Shown piece by piece: positions 44,501 to 54,570 of a stretch of DNA of 64,000 bases. Location: NCBI GenBank assembly GCA_963929915.1, contig CAWVJY010000005.1, forward strand, positions 124,001 to 188,000. The letters are read 5' to 3'. Positions within the stretch are counted from its first letter, which is position 1. Every line of letters begins with the position of its first letter. Source of the stretch: CAG-273 sp963929915 (GTDB lineage: Bacteria; Bacillota; Clostridia; TANB77; CAG-508). The translations under genes and the position numbers were made by a program. The notes beneath the pieces were generated by a model. The model had not been told where the DNA came from. It worked only from the letters and a program-made list of their open reading frames with translations, and made no database searches.

Positions 44501-45069
44501 ATTAATTTTTGGTTTGCTAGTACTTGTTCTTTAATACCATTATTTTGTATTTCTAAATAATAATCTTCCCCAAAAATACTTTTATACCAAAGTGCTACTT
44601 CTTTTGCTTTTTGCATGTCGTTTGCTAAGATGGCTTGATTGACTTCACCTGCTAAACAAGCACTACAACAAATGAGACCTTCATGATATTGTTCTAGTAC
44701 TTCATGGTCAATACGAGGTTTATAGTAAAATCCTTCTGTATAGCCAATAGATACTAATTTTGCTAAATTTTTGTATCCTTCATTGTCTTTTGCAAGCAAA
44801 ATTAAGTGACTATATTTTGCATCTAAGTTTGGGTCTTTATCTGTTCTTTTGCGAGGTGCAACATACACTTCACATCCTATAATTGGCTTTACTCCATTTG
44901 CTTTGCATGCTTTATAGAAGTCAATAGCGCCAAACATAGCACCATGGTCTGTAATTGCCATGGCATCCATGCCTAGTTCTTTTGCCCTAACTGGTAAATC
45001 TTTAATTCTATTTGCTCCATCTAATAAACTAAATTCACTGTGTATATGTAAGTGTACAAAATTTCCCAT
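41559..45069 (-). CDS. dnaE: DNA polymerase III subunit alpha DnaE, split by a one-base frameshift
   Basis: Replicative polymerase. The 5' frame (45069-42571) encodes the PHP domain (HLHIHSEFSLLDGANRI, TDHGAMFG), the catalytic palm with PGRGSGAGSIVAYAIG and the acidic PDFDVDFCFEKRDR, and the thumb/fingers. It ends at QIRFGLRKH. The 3' frame (42590-41559) continues with GSIKNVGTAAVDEIV, then the OB-fold (VTYAGIITSVKKKYTKN). The normal text would be RFGLGSIKNVG. Dropping one base in GGACTACGGAAGC (about 42582-42583) restores it, so this is a single insertion. Together the parts make a normal-length DnaE of about 1170 residues. As DnaE-type enzymes are usually essential, a sequencing error is most likely. 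Confidence 0.9.
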
Positions 45070-45108
45070 TCTTTTCTCCTAATATTACTATTTATTTTTT
45101 ATAAAAAG

Positions 45109-48100
45109 CTAGGATATTATAACTTCCTCCCAGTTTGCATTTGCAAGACAAAGTACTACTTTATCTACCTTTCTATTTAATGCTTGTTCTAGTGCTTTTT
45201 GATAAATTTCTAATTGTGTTTTATATTTTTCTACTATTTTTTCTTTTGCATTTTTCTCTTTTCCCACATAATCAGTCTTAAAATCTACCAAAATTAATTG
45301 ATTATTACTATTAATGTAAAACAAGTCCATAATACCTTGTACTAAAACCTCTTTTTCAGAATTAGCTTCTTTTGCTTCTTTTATAATCTCTTTTGCAGGT
45401 AGGCTAATATAAAAAGGTTGTTCTTTGTGTATTTCTTTTGCCTCTTTTAATTCTTGAAATAGTTGTGATTTGGTATAGCCAAATACTAATTTTGCATCAA
45501 TACTTTTCGCTTCTTCTGTTGTAATAATTTGTTTTTCTGCTAAGTCTTGTATCATTTCTTGAATGTCTTTTAGTGTATAATCTTTTTCTTCTCTTAATCT
45601 TTGAATACACAAATGTACTAAAGTTCCTTTATGTGCATTTGAAATTTTTTTGCTTTCCTGCATAAATTTTGGCATTATTTCCGAAAAGATTTTGCTACTT
45701 TCTTTTTGTTCTTCTTGTTGCTTTTGTATTTCATCTTGCTTAGTAAATTCTGTTGTTTCTTCTTTTCTAAATATGTTCTCTTGTTCCCTTTCTTCTTCTG
45801 TTTCTAAATTAATATCTTGTAACTTCATTTTTTCTTGTTTTATTTTTGTAACAGAAGTTTTAGTTGGAAGCTTTGTATCTACCAAATAACGATATTGCCA
45901 TTCTAGAATTTTGCTTAGTTCTTGTTGTACATTCTCAATTTCACTCCACTTATTTTGTATTTCTTGTACAATATCTACCTTTTTTTCCTCTTGCTGATTT
46001 TTTAAAGATTCTAATAGCTCTTTTTTAGAAAAGGTTTGTAAGGTTATAATGTCACTTATAGGCTTTTCTTCTCCTTTTAAAGTAATACTTTTTTCTTGTC
46101 CTAGAAGATATACATACAAAAGCCAGTCTAAATAAGATTTTCCTTTTCTTATGAGTTTATCATCTAATTTTAAGTCTGTTGTTTGTTCTAAGTAAACTGC
46201 TAATTCTTGCCTTTTTTGTTCTATTTCTTTTGCAAAGTCTTTACTTCTTCCTGTAATATAAAGTTTTTCTTTTGCTCTAGTTAAAGCAACATATAAAATT
46301 CTTTCTTCTTCTGAAAGAGTTTCTTGTTTCATTTGAAGTTTAATTGCTTCTTTTGCCAAAGTGGAATATTTTATTTTCTTTTTGGTATCTATAAAAGTAG
46401 GTCCAAGCCCTAAATCTTGATGTAACAAAATGCTTTCATTTAAATCCTGCATATTAAACTTTTTCTGGCTATTACATAGAAATACAACAGGAAATTCTAG
46501 TCCTTTACTTTTATGAATACTCATAATACGGACTACATCTTCATTTTCTCCTATTAATTTACTAGAAGCTAAATCTCCATTTTGCTTTTTTAGTTTTTCT
46601 ATAAAATGTACAAAATGAAACAAACCTTTGTAACTTGCAGTTTCATATTGTTTTGCTTTTTCAAATAGTGTTTTTAAATTAGCTTGCCTCATAGCACCAT
46701 TTGGCAAAAGTCCTACATATTGATAATAACCCGTATCTAAATAAATTTGCCAAATAAGTTCGTCTAAGGGCATATATTGCTCTTGCTTTTTCCATTTATC
46801 TAATTTTGCAAAAAATTCTTCTATTTTTTGTTTTAAGTTACCTTCTGCACAAAGCCTTGTTTTTACCAATGCCTCATAAAAATTACAATTTCTATCTGTT
46901 AAACGGATTTGCAATAAATCATTATCTGTAAAATTGCCTATGCTAGACCTTAATACTACTACAAGAGGAATTTCTTGGAGAGGATTATCCATAATTTTTA
47001 AAATAGATAAAATAGTTTGTATTTCTACAGAGTCCAAGTAAGAACTAGAAGTATCGCTATATACTGGTATTTCTAAATCTGACAATTCTTTTTCATAAAT
47101 TGGTGCTAAAGTAGAAGTTGCTCTTAATAAAATAACAATATCTTTTGGCTTGATTGGACGATATCCTTTTTTTCTATCATATACCATGGTGCTATTTTTT
47201 AGAAGTTCTTGTATTTTATTTGCTACCATTCTAGCTTCTAGTACTTCATCTTCTACTCTTTCTTCTTGTTCTGTATTAGTTTCTGATGTTTCTTCTTGTT
47301 TTGTGTCAGATTCTACTATTTCATTTGCAAATGCCTGAATTTCGTCTTGTTCTTTTAAATCCATAATTAGCATTTCTGTAGCTCTTGTATTCATTGTTAT
47401 TTGATAATTTTCTTTTTCTAAATCTGGATAATTTGCTCCATAATTTAAATATTCGTTTTCGTTATAATCAATATCTCCTAATTTTTTGCTCATAATGGCT
47501 TCAAATACTAGGTTTGTAACATCTAATATGTTTTGCCTACTTCTAAAATTACGAAATAGCTGAATTTTTAAATGCTCATCTTCCTTTTTTTGTTCTTTTA
47601 GCTGATAAGTTTGATACTTTTGTAAAAAAAGTTCTGGTCTTGCTTGCCTAAATTTATAAATGCTTTGTTTTACATCTCCTACCATAAAAATATTATTACC
47701 ACGCGAAATACTAGTCAAAATAGATTCTTGTACCAAATTACTATCTTGATATTCATCAATAGCAATTTCTAAAAATTTTTCTTGATATTTTTTTGCTACT
47801 GTTGTTGGATTTTTTAGTAAAATTGTTAAAGCAAAATGCTCTATATCGTTAAAATCTATACAATTTTTTTCTTTCTTCTTTTCTGCAAATAATTTACCAA
47901 ATTCTATTACTAAATTCACCAATTTTTGTAGAATTGGTAGAATTTTTTCAAAATCTGCAAAAATGGTTTCTGAATTTTGATTAATAAGCTTATTAATATC
48001 CTCTTTGATTGTCTTTTTGATGTTATCTCTTGTTTGTTTTGCTTCTTCTTTTAGGTCTAAAGTCACTTTTTTATCAGTTGGCCATTTACTGAAATGGAGA

Positions 48101-48931
48101 TTTTGAATTCTTAGATAAGTATTGTCCCAAGAATGTATTTGGCCTATAATCTCTTGCAATTCTATTTTATCTTCTGCTATTACTTGTGTAAATTTAGAAA
48201 GTTCATAAAAACCTTCCATTTTATTTTGCATGTTTTGTAACCTTAGAACGGCTTCTTCCATTTCTTCTTTTATATTTTCTAAAATAATTTTGCCCCAAAT
48301 AGTTTCTCCAAAGTCTTTTATTTCTTCGTTTTTTATTAATAAATTTAGTTTTTCTTGTAGCCACTTTTCTGGAAATGGATTACTTTGCATAAAACGGTAG
48401 ATTGTTAAAATAAGGTCTTGCAAAGCTTCATCTCCACGATAATTCGTATAAGTTTCTAAGAGTTCTATAAAATCACTATCATTTTCTAAATACTTTTGTT
48501 CAAATAAATCGTCTAAAACCTCTTGTTTTAATAAATCTATCTCAACCGTATCTGCAATATGAAAATTACTAGCTAGCTCTATTTCATAAAAATAATTATG
48601 TATTACATCTAAGCAAAAAGAGTGAATCGTACAAATACTTGCTTTAGGAAGTAAAATAAGTTGCCTTTGTAAATGTACGTTTTGAGGCTCTTCTTCTAGT
48701 TTTTTGTAAATAGCATCTAGAATTCTTTCTCTCATTTCTGAAGCAGCAGCATTTGTAAAAGTTACTACTAAAATTTTATCAATATCCATTTTTTCATCTA
48801 TAATTTTATGAATAATTCTTTCTACAAGCACAGCAGTCTTACCACTACCTGCGGCAGCAGCTACTAAAATATTGGAACCGTTTTTCTTCAATTGCTTGTA
48901 ACTGTTCTTTCGTCCATTTTACTTCTGACAT
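45109..48931 (-). CDS. addA: ATP-dependent helicase/nuclease subunit A (AddA), frameshifted near its start
   Basis: Part of the AddAB nuclease-helicase that processes double-strand breaks. The UvrD-type motifs are intact: Walker A AAAAGSGKTAVLVERI, TFTNAAASEMRERI, Walker B IDEYQDSN, GDVKQSIYKFR, SIHKSKGLEFPVVFL and ALTRAKEKLYITGR. The C-terminal RecB-like nuclease has LVDFKTDYV. The main frame opens only at the sequence KKNGSNILVAAAAG. The real start is ATG 48931, behind AAGGAGC, reading MSEVKWTKEQLQAIE; a five-A run (plus strand T at 48881-48885) has one base too many between the two. addB is not in the window. Confidence 0.93.
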
Positions 48932-48948
48932 ATGTTTGCTCCTTTTTT

Positions 48949-49012
48949 CAGCCATTGGGGACGTTCCTTTTTGGCTGATTTTCAACCACGAGGGACACTC
49001 CTTCTATCTATT
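48949..49012. repeat. GGGACGTTCC-type palindromic repeat upstream of addA
   Basis: Contains AGCCATTGGGGACGTTCC, TTTTTGGCT and GGGACACTCC. AGCCA and TGGCT can pair as a hairpin. It is the same unit as in the composite repeats at 49685 and 59861. Confidence 0.8.
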
Positions 49013-49243
49013 TTCTATTAATTTCGACACTCTTTGCATTAATTATATATAAAGCTAGGACAGTTTTCAACATTTTTTTATTTTTTATTTGGAATTTTTT
49101 AAATTTCAAAAATTCTAAAAAAAATGGTTGTTTTTTGAATTCTAACTTACATTATAGATTCATTTCAAATGCATTTTTACTAAATATATCTAGGTTTGAT
49201 TTTGCCAAATTTGATTATACTAATTTTAGGAGGTGTAAAAAAC

Positions 49244-49678
49244 ATGGATGAAAATATTAATTTGACAATTTTAAATGAAATTGGAAAAGCAACTAGAATG
49301 GGACTTTCTAGCATTACTTTTGTTTCTGATAAAACAGAAGATGAACAAATGAAAGAAGAATTAAGTAGTCAATATGCTCAATATGGAAAAATTTTAGATA
49401 AAGTTAATACGCAATTTGAAAAATATGGAGAAATTCCAGATGAAGAACCTATGATGGACAAAATGATGGCTTGGACAGGTGTGCAGATGAATACATTGAC
49501 AGATAAAAGTAATTCTCATATTGCAGAATTAATGTCACAAGGAAATTTAATGGGAATGATTGAAGTGCAAAAACTTTTAAACCATAGTCCTAATATGGAA
49601 CCTGAAGTAAAAAATATTTTGAATGAATTTATTACTTTGCAAAATAATAATATAGAACAAATGAAAAAATATCTTTAA
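49244..49678 (+). CDS. Helical protein of unknown function
   Basis: This 144-residue protein is Met-, Glu- and Asn-rich with predicted long helices, and has no signal peptide or membrane segment. The start is ATG 49244, eight bases behind AGGAGG; the frame's earlier TTG is rejected. Recurring Met/Asn-rich stretches (DKMMAWTGVQMN, SQGNLMGMIEVQ) suggest a helical bundle; I do not recognise the family. It is a lone plus-strand gene between addA and a composite repeat behind spoIIQ. Confidence 0.65.
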   Translation: MDENINLTILNEIGKATRMGLSSITFVSDKTEDEQMKEELSSQYAQYGKILDKVNTQFEKYGEIPDEEPMMDKMMAWTGVQMNTLTDKSNSHIAELMSQGNLMGMIEVQKLLNHSPNMEPEVKNILNEFITLQNNNIEQMKKYL

Positions 49679-49684
49679 TTAAAT

Positions 49685-49919
49685 TTCAACCAACAGTGAA
49701 GTTCCTTATTGGCTGAAAATTTACCAAAAGGACACTCCTTTAAATAAATATATTGAAGAGCTAATTCTAATATATTTGTTTTTTTAAAATTATATAAGGA
49801 GTGTCCCAAGTGGCTGAAAATCGGCCAATAAAGATCGTCCCTCGTGGCTGAAAATCAGCCAAAAAGGAACGTCCCTAATGGCTGATTTTCGACCAAAAAG
49901 GAACGTCCCCAATGGCTGA
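49685..49919. repeat. Composite GGGACGTTCC repeat behind spoIIQ
   Basis: About 235 bases hold several units of the form GCCAAAAAGGAACGTCCC ... AATGGCTGA. They also hold an inverted pair GGACACTCCTTTA / TAAGGAGTGTCC around an AT-rich loop (about 49730-49806). The last unit touches the spoIIQ stop codon. No gene is present. The layout is nearly the same as at 59861-60077. Confidence 0.85.
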
Positions 49920-50786
49920 TTATTTTAAATAAAGTTCTGGATCTTGTTGTTCATTGTCTTTTAATAGTTCAAAATGAAGATGTGGTTCATCAGAAATTTC
50001 AAATGCAGCGGTGTTTCCAACAGTTCCTATACTTTGCCCCTGTTCTACTTTTTCCCCTTCTACAACGAATTCTGTTGATAAAAGGTTAGAATATACTGTT
50101 TTGTAGCCGTTTACATGTTCTATTATAACTGTTAATCCATAACGTGGGTCATTTTTAATAGAGCTTACGGTTCCATCTGCTGCTGCTTTTACTACTGTAG
50201 TTTTATCTGCTGCAATATCAATTCCATTATGAGTTGCCCAAACATCTAATGTACTAGAATATACTAATTTGTTATTAGCAAATTCTTTCATAATTTCGCC
50301 TTCTACTGGCATTTTAAATTCTGGGTCTGGTACTTTTTCTGTTTCAGTAGTTTCTTTTTCTTCATCTTTTTTTGTATCTGCTTGTTCTGTTTTGTTAGAA
50401 TTTGTACTACTTTCTTTTTGAGTTGTAGTTGTATTGTTTTTATCTGTTTTTGTTTGATTTTCCGATTGGCTAGTATTAACTGCTATTTTAGAATTATTTT
50501 CTTCGTTTTTTGTACTGCTAGAATTAGTTGTACTATTGCTTTCATTTTCCATTTCATTTACTGTTTTTCCATAAGGGTTACTTGTTTCTTCTGTTGCTGT
50601 AATAGTTCCAATGGTATTGGTATCTAACCTAGCAAGGTCGGTATCATTGTTTAATTGGTTTCCATAAATTAGAAAAGTGATAACAAAGGCAATAACGGCT
50701 AGTGCCAAAATACTTCCTACAATATATAACATTTTTTTCGTATCTAGTCCTTCTTCTAATGGCCTTCTTCTATTTTCTCTTCTCAT
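49920..50786 (-). CDS. spoIIQ: Stage II sporulation protein Q-like M23 peptidase
   Basis: The forespore-side half of the SpoIIQ-SpoIIIAH channel that links forespore and mother cell. It has a cytosolic basic N-terminus (MRRENRRRP), one membrane helix (about residues 20-43), a Ser/Thr/Asn/Glu-rich linker, and a C-terminal LytM/M23 domain. The zinc ligands are intact (HNGIDIA and HLHFEL), as in clostridial SpoIIQ and unlike the Bacillus version. AGGAGGAATTATTTT lies before the ATG. It is 70 bases downstream of spoIID on the same strand, a common clostridial pairing. Confidence 0.88.
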   Translation of the reverse strand: MRRENRRRPLEEGLDTKKMLYIVGSILALAVIAFVITFLIYGNQLNNDTDLARLDTNTIGTITATEETSNPYGKTVNEMENESNSTTNSSSTKNEENNSKIAVNTSQSENQTKTDKNNTTTTQKESSTNSNKTEQADTKKDEEKETTETEKVPDPEFKMPVEGEIMKEFANNKLVYSSTLDVWATHNGIDIAADKTTVVKAAADGTVSSIKNDPRYGLTVIIEHVNGYKTVYSNLLSTEFVVEGEKVEQGQSIGTVGNTAAFEISDEPHLHFELLKDNEQQDPELYLK

Positions 50787-50856
50787 AAAATAATTCCTCC
50801 TTCAATTTTTCATTAGTATCATTATTAACAGTTTTGAGAAAATTATACAAAAAATG

Positions 50857-51861
50857 TTAAATATCTTGTATTTCTACTCCTGTGTAGAAATGATGAATAA
50901 TTTCTTCATAATTTTTTCCTTGTTTTGCCAAACTGTCTGCTCCTGTTTGGCTCATTCCAACACCATGTCCATAACCAATTACTTCAAAATGAATATCATC
51001 TCCTTCTATGGTAATTTTAAAATTAGCAGATCTTAAACCAAAAAGTGTTCTCATTTCTACACCAGATAGTTCTAAATTTCCTACTTTAATTGTTTTTACA
51101 CGATTTCCTTCTGTATATTCTTTGACTTCAATAGCGTCTTTTTTGCTAAAATCAATTTCAAAATTGCTATGTGCTTTTTTTATTGTTTCTTCAAATTCTT
51201 TTTTGCTAACTGTAGTTTCAGATTCATATTGACTATAGGCATCTTCTCCAGAGGTTTCTACTGATTGCAAATATGGGTAACCGCTTCCTCCCCACACATT
51301 AATAGGAGCTTCGGTTGTTCCTCCACTATTGGAATGAAAAAAGGCATTAATCGGTTTACCTTCATAAGTAATCATTTTTCCTTGTGTTTCATTTACACTA
51401 TTTACAATTTTTATCCAATAGTCTTCTCTATTTTCTTCATCCCATTTGGCAAGCCTATCTTCTTTTGAAATCCATGCTTGGCAACAACCAGGGTCATCAC
51501 AAATATCGGCCTCTCCATGTTTTCCTTTATTTTGCACCATTTTGTATAGAGTGTAAGTTCTTGCCACAACTGCTTGTGCTTTTAAAGCTTCTTTTTCAAA
51601 ACTAGCAGGCATTTCACTACTAACTACACCATACAAATATTCATCTAATGGAAGTTCTTCTGTCTTATTGCTAGATACATGTAACAATTTTACTGTTTTA
51701 TATTGACTATAATCATAAGTAGATTCTACAATTTTTTCTTTTTCTTCTTGCGCATCCATTTGATTATTTTGATTTGTTTTTTCAAAAGTAGATGTAAAAA
51801 AAATAGGAGTACAGAAGCAAATTAAAAAAAAGATAATTAAATAGCTAAAATATTTTTTCAC
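50857..51861 (-). CDS. spoIID: Stage II sporulation protein D (peptidoglycan lytic transglycosylase)
   Basis: Needed for septal wall removal during engulfment. An N-terminal membrane anchor (residues 5-24) precedes the SpoIID domain: LPLDEYLYGVVSSEMPASFEKEALKAQAVVARTYTLY carries the catalytic Glu, and EVIGYGHGVGMSQTGA is the second conserved block. Cys-containing DICDDPGCCQAW is also typical. The 334 residues are normal. It is transcribed with spoIIQ. Confidence 0.95.
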   Translation of the reverse strand: MKKYFSYLIIFFLICFCTPIFFTSTFEKTNQNNQMDAQEEKEKIVESTYDYSQYKTVKLLHVSSNKTEELPLDEYLYGVVSSEMPASFEKEALKAQAVVARTYTLYKMVQNKGKHGEADICDDPGCCQAWISKEDRLAKWDEENREDYWIKIVNSVNETQGKMITYEGKPINAFFHSNSGGTTEAPINVWGGSGYPYLQSVETSGEDAYSQYESETTVSKKEFEETIKKAHSNFEIDFSKKDAIEVKEYTEGNRVKTIKVGNLELSGVEMRTLFGLRSANFKITIEGDDIHFEVIGYGHGVGMSQTGADSLAKQGKNYEEIIHHFYTGVEIQDI

Positions 51862-52012
51862 ACTTTTCCTCCAATTCTTGTATTTATTATATTTATTTAA
51901 TTTACTGCATTTACTCCATTTATGCTGTCCTAAAAATCTATTACCATTTAAATATATTATCTAATTAATGCCAACATTACATAAGAATATTTATAATTAG
52001 ATACTATTTTTA

Positions 52013-52747
52013 TTAAATGGCTAATTTTACCCTCATATGTTCTAAACTTCTTTTTTCTATTCTAGAAACTTGCACCTGTGTAATTCCTAAAATTTTGGCA
52101 ATTTCTGATTGTGTTTTTCCTTTATAATAGCGAAGCAGAATTACTTGTTTTTCTTGCTCTTTTAAGTTTTCTAATACCTGTTCAAGACATAATTTATTTG
52201 TAACCATTGCCATTTCATCTATATTGGATGCCATTCTATCTAAGAGTGTAACTCCTCCTTCTTCTTTTTCATCATATAATTGCTCTTCAATAGAATTCAT
52301 TGGTTTAAAAGCTTCCAGGGCTAGTGCAATTTCTTCTTTACTGGTATTTAATTTTTCGGCTAATTCTTCTATTCTAATTTCTTGTCCTGTTTTTTGGTAA
52401 TATTCATTTTTGATTTCCAATGCCTTAATTCCCATTTCTTTAATACTACGACTTACTTTAATTGGTCCATCATCTCTTAAGTATCTTTTGATTTCTCCTA
52501 AAATATAGGGAACTGCATAAGTAGAAAGCCTTACATCAAAATTACTATCAAATCTTTTAATACTTTTAATAAAACCCATTACTCCTATTTGATACAAATC
52601 TTCTAGCTCATAACCTCTATCTCGAAAACGTTTTACAATGCTCCAAATTAACCCTTTGTTTTTTTCTATTAAATCTGTCATTGCTTTTTGATCACCTTGT
52701 TGTGCCTTAACAATATCTTCACTTTGGTTTTCAAATTCTAATTGCAT
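52013..52747 (-). CDS. sigF: Forespore sigma factor SigF
   Basis: The first compartment-specific sigma factor of sporulation. Region 2 (DLYQIGVMGFIKSIKRFD, RLSTYAVPYILGEIKRYLRD) and region 4 helix-turn-helix (GKTQSEIAKILGITQVQVSRIEKRSL) are clear. The 244 residues are normal. Sequence alone hardly separates SigF from SigG; the position as third gene of spoIIAA-spoIIAB-sigF decides for SigF. It starts 24 bases after the spoIIAB stop. Confidence 0.94.
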   Translation of the reverse strand: MQLEFENQSEDIVKAQQGDQKAMTDLIEKNKGLIWSIVKRFRDRGYELEDLYQIGVMGFIKSIKRFDSNFDVRLSTYAVPYILGEIKRYLRDDGPIKVSRSIKEMGIKALEIKNEYYQKTGQEIRIEELAEKLNTSKEEIALALEAFKPMNSIEEQLYDEKEEGGVTLLDRMASNIDEMAMVTNKLCLEQVLENLKEQEKQVILLRYYKGKTQSEIAKILGITQVQVSRIEKRSLEHMRVKLAI

Positions 52748-52771
52748 CCAAAATGCCCTCCTGTATTTTCC

Positions 52772-53260
52772 TTATGAATTTATGAGCACATTTTCTTCTT
52801 CGTTTTCTTCTCCTTTTTCTTGTTTCTTTTCTTTTTTGATTTTCTTTTTCATGGTAATTTTTGTGCCAATTCCTACAACCGAATGGATTTCCACTTCATC
52901 CATAAAGCTTTCCATAATGGTAAATCCCATTCCAGACCTTTCTAAATTACCTTTAGTAGTATAAAGTGGCTTTCTAGCAAGTTCTATATCTTCTATTCCT
53001 TTTCCATTATCTGAAATTTCAATTTCAATCACATTACCTAACAAAGTAGCTTTTACCTTTACAATTCCTTCTGTATCTTCATAGCCATGAATAATAGAGT
53101 TGGTAACAGCTTCTGATACTGCTGTTTTAATATCTGCAAGCTCTTCTATGGTTGGGTCTAGTTGCGCTGCAAATGCTGCTACTGTGATACGAGCAAATGC
53201 CTCATTATTAGACTTGCTTAAAAAATTAAGTTCCATTTCATTGTCATACCTACTTTTCAT
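52772..53260 (-). CDS. spoIIAB: Anti-sigma F factor and Ser kinase SpoIIAB
   Basis: Binds and silences SigF and phosphorylates SpoIIAA. GHKL-type ATPase motifs: N box EAVTNSIIHGY, G1 EIEISDNGKGIED, G2 RSGMGFTIMESFMD. The 162 residues include a Lys/Glu-rich tail longer than in Bacillus. Confidence 0.95.
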   Translation of the reverse strand: MKSRYDNEMELNFLSKSNNEAFARITVAAFAAQLDPTIEELADIKTAVSEAVTNSIIHGYEDTEGIVKVKATLLGNVIEIEISDNGKGIEDIELARKPLYTTKGNLERSGMGFTIMESFMDEVEIHSVVGIGTKITMKKKIKKEKKQEKGEENEEENVLINS

Positions 53261-53310
53261 TTTTTCTATTCTTCCTTGTATTCTATATTTAGATTTTTAA
53301 CGGGAGCTAT

Positions 53311-53634
53311 CTATAAACCCATATTGCTTTCTTTTAGTGGAATAATTTTTAAAATTCCACTCATTTCTAATATTTTAGAAACACTTTTATTGCAATGACT
53401 AATTTCGGTAGTTCCTCCTAGTAATTTTACTAATTTGTACCTTCCTATTAATAGTCCTATTCCTGCACTGTCCATGAAAGAAACCTTACTAAAATCAAAC
53501 ACAACTTTTCTAGGCATAAATCTTGTAATTTCATAATCCATTTTCCTCCTCATTTTTTCAGTAGTATGGTGATCAACTTCTTCTGTAATCATGATGTTTA
53601 ACACATTATCTACTTCACTTAATTTACTCTCCAT
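53311..53634 (-). CDS. spoIIAA: Anti-sigma F factor antagonist SpoIIAA
   Basis: A STAS-domain switch protein, 107 residues. The phosphorylated Ser lies in VSFMDSAGIGLLIGRYK. It is the first gene of the operon, with AAGGAGGAATTCACA before the ATG. No sigma-H promoter was identified with confidence. Confidence 0.94.
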   Translation of the reverse strand: MESKLSEVDNVLNIMITEEVDHHTTEKMRRKMDYEITRFMPRKVVFDFSKVSFMDSAGIGLLIGRYKLVKLLGGTTEISHCNKSVSKILEMSGILKIIPLKESNMGL

Positions 53635-53759
53635 TGTGAATTCCTCCTTATCTTTTGCTTGTCCTATTATACATTTTTTTCCAGTTTATGGCTAGAATGA
53701 AATTTTAGAAGTTTTGTCGAATTTTAGGAAGTTTTCGACATTTTTTGACGTGCAAACAA

Positions 53760-53793
53760 AAAACAGCTTTTCTATTTTTAGAAAAACTGTTTT
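53760..53793 (-). terminator. Terminator between maf and the spoIIA operon
   Basis: AAAACAG plus TTTTCTA pairs with TAGAAAA plus CTGTTTT (one mismatch). On the minus strand it is followed by TTTTTGTTTGC. It terminates transcripts from maf/valS before spoIIAA. Confidence 0.7.
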
Positions 53794-53902
53794 GTAAATT
53801 TTATGAGAATTTTCTATTTCATACTCTATGAGTATTTGAAAATTTATTTTCAGCATTCAAAAAATTTAATATTTTATTTAATACATAAATAAGCTCTAGT
53901 AC

Positions 53903-54481
53903 CTAATTCTCTCCTATCATTTTCATAATATCATACAATTTGTTAATTGGCAAACCCATTACAGAATGATAGTTTCCTTCCATTTTCTGAATATGCACTG
54001 CAAATTTTCCTTGTATTGCATAGGCTCCAGCTTTATCCATAGCTTCTCCTGAGTCAATCCAATCCATAATTTCTTGATCTGTTAATGGTTTTATTTCAAT
54101 TTGTGTGGTATCTTCGTCTACATAGCAAGTAGCTTTTCCATTTTTCTGTTTTAAAACACATACTCCTGTAACTACTTGATGAATATCATTAGACAATTCT
54201 TTTAGCATTTCATAGGCTTCTTGTTTTGTTTTTGGTTTTCCATAAATTTTTCCATTTTTTACAACAATGGTATCTGCTCCTATTACAATACAATCTTCAC
54301 TCATGGTATCCAAGACTGCTTTTGCTTTTCTATGAGCTAAATCTTTTATTTGCTCTTGTATGGTAAGATTTTCTTTTAAAGTTTCATCTACATTACTTAC
54401 TTTTACTTCAAAATCTTGTATTCCCATTAGTTCTAATAGCTCTTTTCTTCTTGGTGATTTAGAAGCTAATATAATTTTCAT
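53903..54481 (-). CDS. maf: Maf family nucleotide pyrophosphatase
   Basis: Hydrolyses dTTP/UTP or related noncanonical nucleoside triphosphates. The N-terminal signature ILASKSPRRKELLELMG and the later CIVIGADTIV and YGKPKTKQEA are intact. The 192 residues are normal. The gene is 90 bases downstream of valS on the same strand. Confidence 0.94.
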   Translation of the reverse strand: MKIILASKSPRRKELLELMGIQDFEVKVSNVDETLKENLTIQEQIKDLAHRKAKAVLDTMSEDCIVIGADTIVVKNGKIYGKPKTKQEAYEMLKELSNDIHQVVTGVCVLKQKNGKATCYVDEDTTQIEIKPLTDQEIMDWIDSGEAMDKAGAYAIQGKFAVHIQKMEGNYHSVMGLPINKLYDIMKMIGEN

Positions 54482-54570
54482 GATTGTTCTCCTTCTATAC
54501 TAATTACTTTTCTACTATTTGCCATTTCTTAAGTTTTATACTATTCTTTATAGTATATTACTTTTATATT

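Noticed and set aside
49685..49919. Repeated GGAACGTCCC units as a CRISPR array
   Set aside because: Units differ in orientation and spacing, spacers are not uniform, and there are no cas genes.
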